From NCBI GenBank assembly GCA_902167985.1, contig CABHNZ010000014.1, forward strand, positions 101,581-165,580: DNA of 64,000 bases, given 5' to 3'. Origin of the DNA: Shinella sp. UYSO24. GTDB lineage: Bacteria; Pseudomonadota; Alphaproteobacteria; Rhizobiales; Rhizobiaceae. The first letter of the stretch is position 1. Every line of letters starts with the position of its first letter. The notes under the pieces were generated by a model that did not search any database, was not told where the DNA came from, and saw only the letters and a program-made list of their open reading frames with translations. Made by a program: the position numbers and the translations under genes. Positions 61,646 through 64,000 of the stretch are shown here, in pieces.

Positions 61646-61678
61646 ATTACAACATTACAACGAAAACTTGTAAAGTTT
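61646..61678. promoter_or_regulatory. Candidate ScfR operator between regulator and aceA
   Basis: ATTACAAC is repeated head to tail at 61646-61653 and 61654-61661. Directly after it, AAACTT-GTA-AAGTTT (61664-61678) is a perfect palindrome. RamB/ScfR-type sites are AAAGTTTGC-like, and AAGTTTGAC here is close. The position between divergent regulator and target supports operator function. Confidence 0.6.
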
Positions 61679-61763
61679 GACAAGCGTACACCGCAGCGTC
61701 TCGCCCCGGGCGCGGATCGGGCATAGGTCTTCATCATCGCAACCAAGCGAGTGAGGAGGAACG

Positions 61764-63356
61764 ATGTCCTATCAGATCATGGTGGAGGAGGCCGGCAGGC
61801 TTCTGGAGGATAAAGACAAGTGGACAGGCATCGCCGCGGAAGCCGTCGCCCGGATGCGCCTGCAGAACAGGTTCAGGACCGGACTGGAGATTGCCAGATA
61901 CACCGCCGATATCATGCGGCGCGACATGGCGGCCTATGATGCCGATCCGGACAAATATACCCAGTCGCTCGGCTGCTGGCACGGTTTCATCGGCCAGCAG
62001 AAGATGATCTCGATCAAGAAGCACTTCCAGTCGACGGATCGCCGCTATCTCTATCTGTCCGGCTGGATGGTTGCGGCCCTGCGTTCTGAGTTCGGCCCTC
62101 TGCCGGATCAGTCCATGCATGAAAAGACCAGCGTGCCCGCGCTGATCGAGGAGCTTTACACATTTCTCCGGCAGGCCGATGCCCGTGAACTGGGGATGAT
62201 CTTTCGCGAGATCGATAAGGCCCGCAAGGCGGGTGACACGATCAAAGAAAGGCAATTGCTTCTGAGCGTCGAGAATTACCAGACGCATGTCGTTCCGATC
62301 ATCGCCGATATCGATGCGGGCTTCGGCAATGCGGAAGCCACCTATCTTCTCGCCAGGAAGATGATCGAGGCGGGCGCCTGCGCGCTGCAAATCGAGAACC
62401 AGGTCTCCGACGAGAAGCAATGCGGCCATCAGGATGGCAAGGTCACGGTGCCGCATGAGGATTTCATCGCCAAGATCCGCGCCTGCCGGTACGCTTTTCT
62501 GGAACTGGGCATTGATAACGGCATCATCGTCGCTAGAACGGATTCGCTCGGCGCCGGGCTTACCAAGCAGATCGCCGTCAGCCGGGAACCGGGTGACATC
62601 GGCGATCTTTACAATGGCTTTCTCGACTGCGAGGAGGTTTCGGATACCGGCAGCCTGAATGGCGATGTGGTGATCAACCGGAATGGCCGATTGATGCGCC
62701 CGAAGCGGCTGCCGTCCAATCTCTATCAGTTCCGCGAGGGAACGGGCGCGGACCGCTGTGTCCTCGACTGCATCACCTCGCTGCAGAATGGCGCCGACCT
62801 TTTGTGGATCGAGACGGAAAAGCCGCATATCGAGCAGATCGCCGGCATGGTCGATCGGGTCCGCGCGGTCATACCCGATGCCAAGCTCGTCTATAACAAT
62901 TCGCCGTCCTTCAACTGGACGCTCAATTTCCGCCAGCAGGTCTTCGATGCCTGGGTGGCGGAGGGTAGGGACGTCTCGGCCTATGACCGGACGAGGCTGA
63001 TGAGCGTCGATTATGATGAGAGTGCGCTCGGCCTGGAGGCGGATGAGAGGATCCGCACCTTCCAGCGCGATGCGTCGAGGCGGGCCGGCATCTTCCACCA
63101 TCTGATCACGCTGCCGACCTATCACACGGCAGCACTTTCGACCGACAATCTCGCAAGAGAGTATTTCGGCGAGGCAGGAATGCTCGGCTATGTCGCCGGC
63201 GTCCAGCGGACAGAAATCCGAGAGGGTATTGCCAGTGTTCGCCATCAGAACATGGCCGGCTCCGATATCGGTGACGACCACAAGGAGTATTTCGCCGGAG
63301 ACGCTGCTCTGAAGGCCGGCGGCACCCACAATACGATGAACCAGTTCGCCGCTTGA
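61764..63356 (+). CDS. aceA: Isocitrate lyase
   Basis: An intact 530-residue isocitrate lyase, the first glyoxylate-shunt enzyme, splitting isocitrate to succinate and glyoxylate in the cytoplasm. It begins SYQIMVEEAGRLLEDKDKW and includes the metal-site IADIDAGFGN, the catalytic Cys in SDEKQCGHQDG, LIARTD-type VARTDSLGAG, and NNSPSFNWTLNFRQQ. The length and insertions match the long (about 530-residue) subfamily. ATG 61764 is preceded by GAGGAGGAACG. The glyoxylate shunt allows growth on acetate and fatty acids; regulation by the divergent ScfR-like protein is expected. Confidence 0.95.
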   Translation: MSYQIMVEEAGRLLEDKDKWTGIAAEAVARMRLQNRFRTGLEIARYTADIMRRDMAAYDADPDKYTQSLGCWHGFIGQQKMISIKKHFQSTDRRYLYLSGWMVAALRSEFGPLPDQSMHEKTSVPALIEELYTFLRQADARELGMIFREIDKARKAGDTIKERQLLLSVENYQTHVVPIIADIDAGFGNAEATYLLARKMIEAGACALQIENQVSDEKQCGHQDGKVTVPHEDFIAKIRACRYAFLELGIDNGIIVARTDSLGAGLTKQIAVSREPGDIGDLYNGFLDCEEVSDTGSLNGDVVINRNGRLMRPKRLPSNLYQFREGTGADRCVLDCITSLQNGADLLWIETEKPHIEQIAGMVDRVRAVIPDAKLVYNNSPSFNWTLNFRQQVFDAWVAEGRDVSAYDRTRLMSVDYDESALGLEADERIRTFQRDASRRAGIFHHLITLPTYHTAALSTDNLAREYFGEAGMLGYVAGVQRTEIREGIASVRHQNMAGSDIGDDHKEYFAGDAALKAGGTHNTMNQFAA

Positions 63357-63426
63357 GGCGACGGGCATGTTCCGACCGGCGGAAGATCAAGAAACTCCCG
63401 CCCCATCACCCAAGGAGGATATGAGT

Positions 63427-63606
63427 ATGCTGGACACGATCGACACAGCCAAGACGATGCAGCCGGAGCGCTACCGTGCCGTCTTCTCGCAGCAGGATTT
63501 CGAGCTGATCCGCAGGGCGATCGCGCATTACCTGAAGGATGTGCCCGAACAGGCGGACGCGATGAAATATTCGAACCTCTATCATCGCCTTGGCCGTGTC
63601 AGCTGA
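63427..63606 (+). CDS. Small conserved protein downstream of aceA
   Basis: A 59-residue protein read as MLDTIDTAKTMQPERYRAVF and ending HRLGRVS. ATG 63427 is preferred because AAGGAGG (63412-63418) lies 8 bases upstream; the ATG at 63421 is only 2 bases from it. The middle, FELIRRAIAHYLKDVPEQAD, is helical and amphipathic. I do not recognise a named family. It lies 70 bases after aceA and is probably co-transcribed. Confidence 0.7.
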   Translation: MLDTIDTAKTMQPERYRAVFSQQDFELIRRAIAHYLKDVPEQADAMKYSNLYHRLGRVS

Positions 63607-64000
63607 CCGGATGCCGATGACGATGACCATAAATGGCTCGCTCGTCATGATGTGACGGGCGGGCCTGGTTCGTCAAAGGGGAGGGCGTGAGCATCGCTCG
63701 ACGCCTTTCGGGGGCAAGATCATGAGGCATGACGGCCGAGACCCGCATAAAAGACAATAAACCCATAAATTTCAGGTGTTTGGAAAATTTATGTCAGCCT
63801 CGTGAAAATCGCTGTTGACGGTTTGGAAAGTGGGATCTATAACCCCGCTCACTGACGAGGGCGGCGGCGCTGCAAGCGACGACGATGTTCGTTTTAAAAC
63901 TCTCTGAGAAGTTGGCTGCGATGCTGATGAGCCGGATTTAACGGTTTGGCTCCTGGGGTTTTGACGTTTGGGTCTTTTGTGGATCTGGGTGTCGGTTTTT
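63607..64000 (+). promoter_or_regulatory. Upstream region of a probable rRNA operon
   Basis: No gene is seen in these 394 bases. At 63815-63820 lies TTGACG and at 63838-63843 TATAAC, spaced by exactly 17 bases, followed by a C-rich start region. This is the pattern of rhizobial rrn promoters. The sequence after it would be the leader of a 16S rRNA gene beyond the window edge. The bases 63607-63760 hold nothing recognisable. Confidence 0.7.
63815..63843 (+). promoter_or_regulatory. rRNA-type sigma-70 promoter
   Basis: -35 TTGACG (63815-63820), 17-base spacer, -10 TATAAC (63838-63843), then CCCCGCTCAC as start/discriminator region. It is the best promoter match in the window. Confidence 0.75.

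Overview
The window looks like chromosome or a large replicon of an alphaproteobacterium of the Rhizobium/Agrobacterium group (Rhizobiales). Supporting signs are uniformly high GC with tightly packed operons, several dipeptide/oligopeptide-type ABC importers, an isocitrate lyase gene divergent from an ScfR/RamB-like regulator, and a strong rRNA-type promoter (TTGACG, 17 bp, TATAAC) in the last 200 bases. No tRNA, insertion sequence, prophage or CRISPR array was seen.

Layout. 1-6445 (+): end of an ABC ATPase, an amidase, an APH-fold kinase paired with an AGXT2L-like class III PLP enzyme, an M20 carbamoylase/amidohydrolase and a GntR regulator. 6515-11068 (-): hyuA-hyuB-iclR, a two-subunit hydantoinase/oxoprolinase operon. 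11512-18142 (+): a complete family-5 ABC importer plus an FAD amine/D-amino-acid oxidase. 18215-27342 (-): a single-chain HyuA-HyuB (oxoprolinase-like) fusion followed by a second complete importer, with its own divergent IclR gene at 27579. 28488-40917: a third importer with two tandem paralogous binding proteins on either side of a GH1 beta-glucosidase, then two permeases, a COG3964-type amidohydrolase, RidA, a divergent IclR, a SelA-like PLP lyase and a fused double ATPase. 41060-44236: AraC regulator and TonB-dependent siderophore receptor. 44703-50598: GntR and MFS divergent from SDR, a PEP mutase/isocitrate lyase family enzyme and a two-domain 3-dehydroshikimate-dehydratase-like protein, probably for quinate/shikimate-type compounds. 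50615-52354: M14-like peptidase. 52675-59947 (-): a GltB-like protein co-transcribed with a CysJ-like diflavin reductase. 60105-63606: ScfR/RamB-like regulator, aceA and a small protein. 63607-64000: upstream region of a probable rrn operon.

How it works together. The first 41 kb is a run of nitrogen-compound scavenging modules, each pairing a peptide-type importer with hydrolases that open amide, lactam, ester or glycoside bonds and, in three cases, with an IclR regulator. The 28-41 kb module is the best candidate for an undescribed pathway. Its two binding-protein promoters share an architecture, and a related motif lies in the iclR/selA-like intergenic region.

Caveat. About 43 single-base frame breaks occur in some 24 otherwise well-conserved genes. 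Every one has the sign of a missing base. This is best explained by deletion errors in the assembly, so the affected genes are annotated as whole CDS spans with the break positions given.
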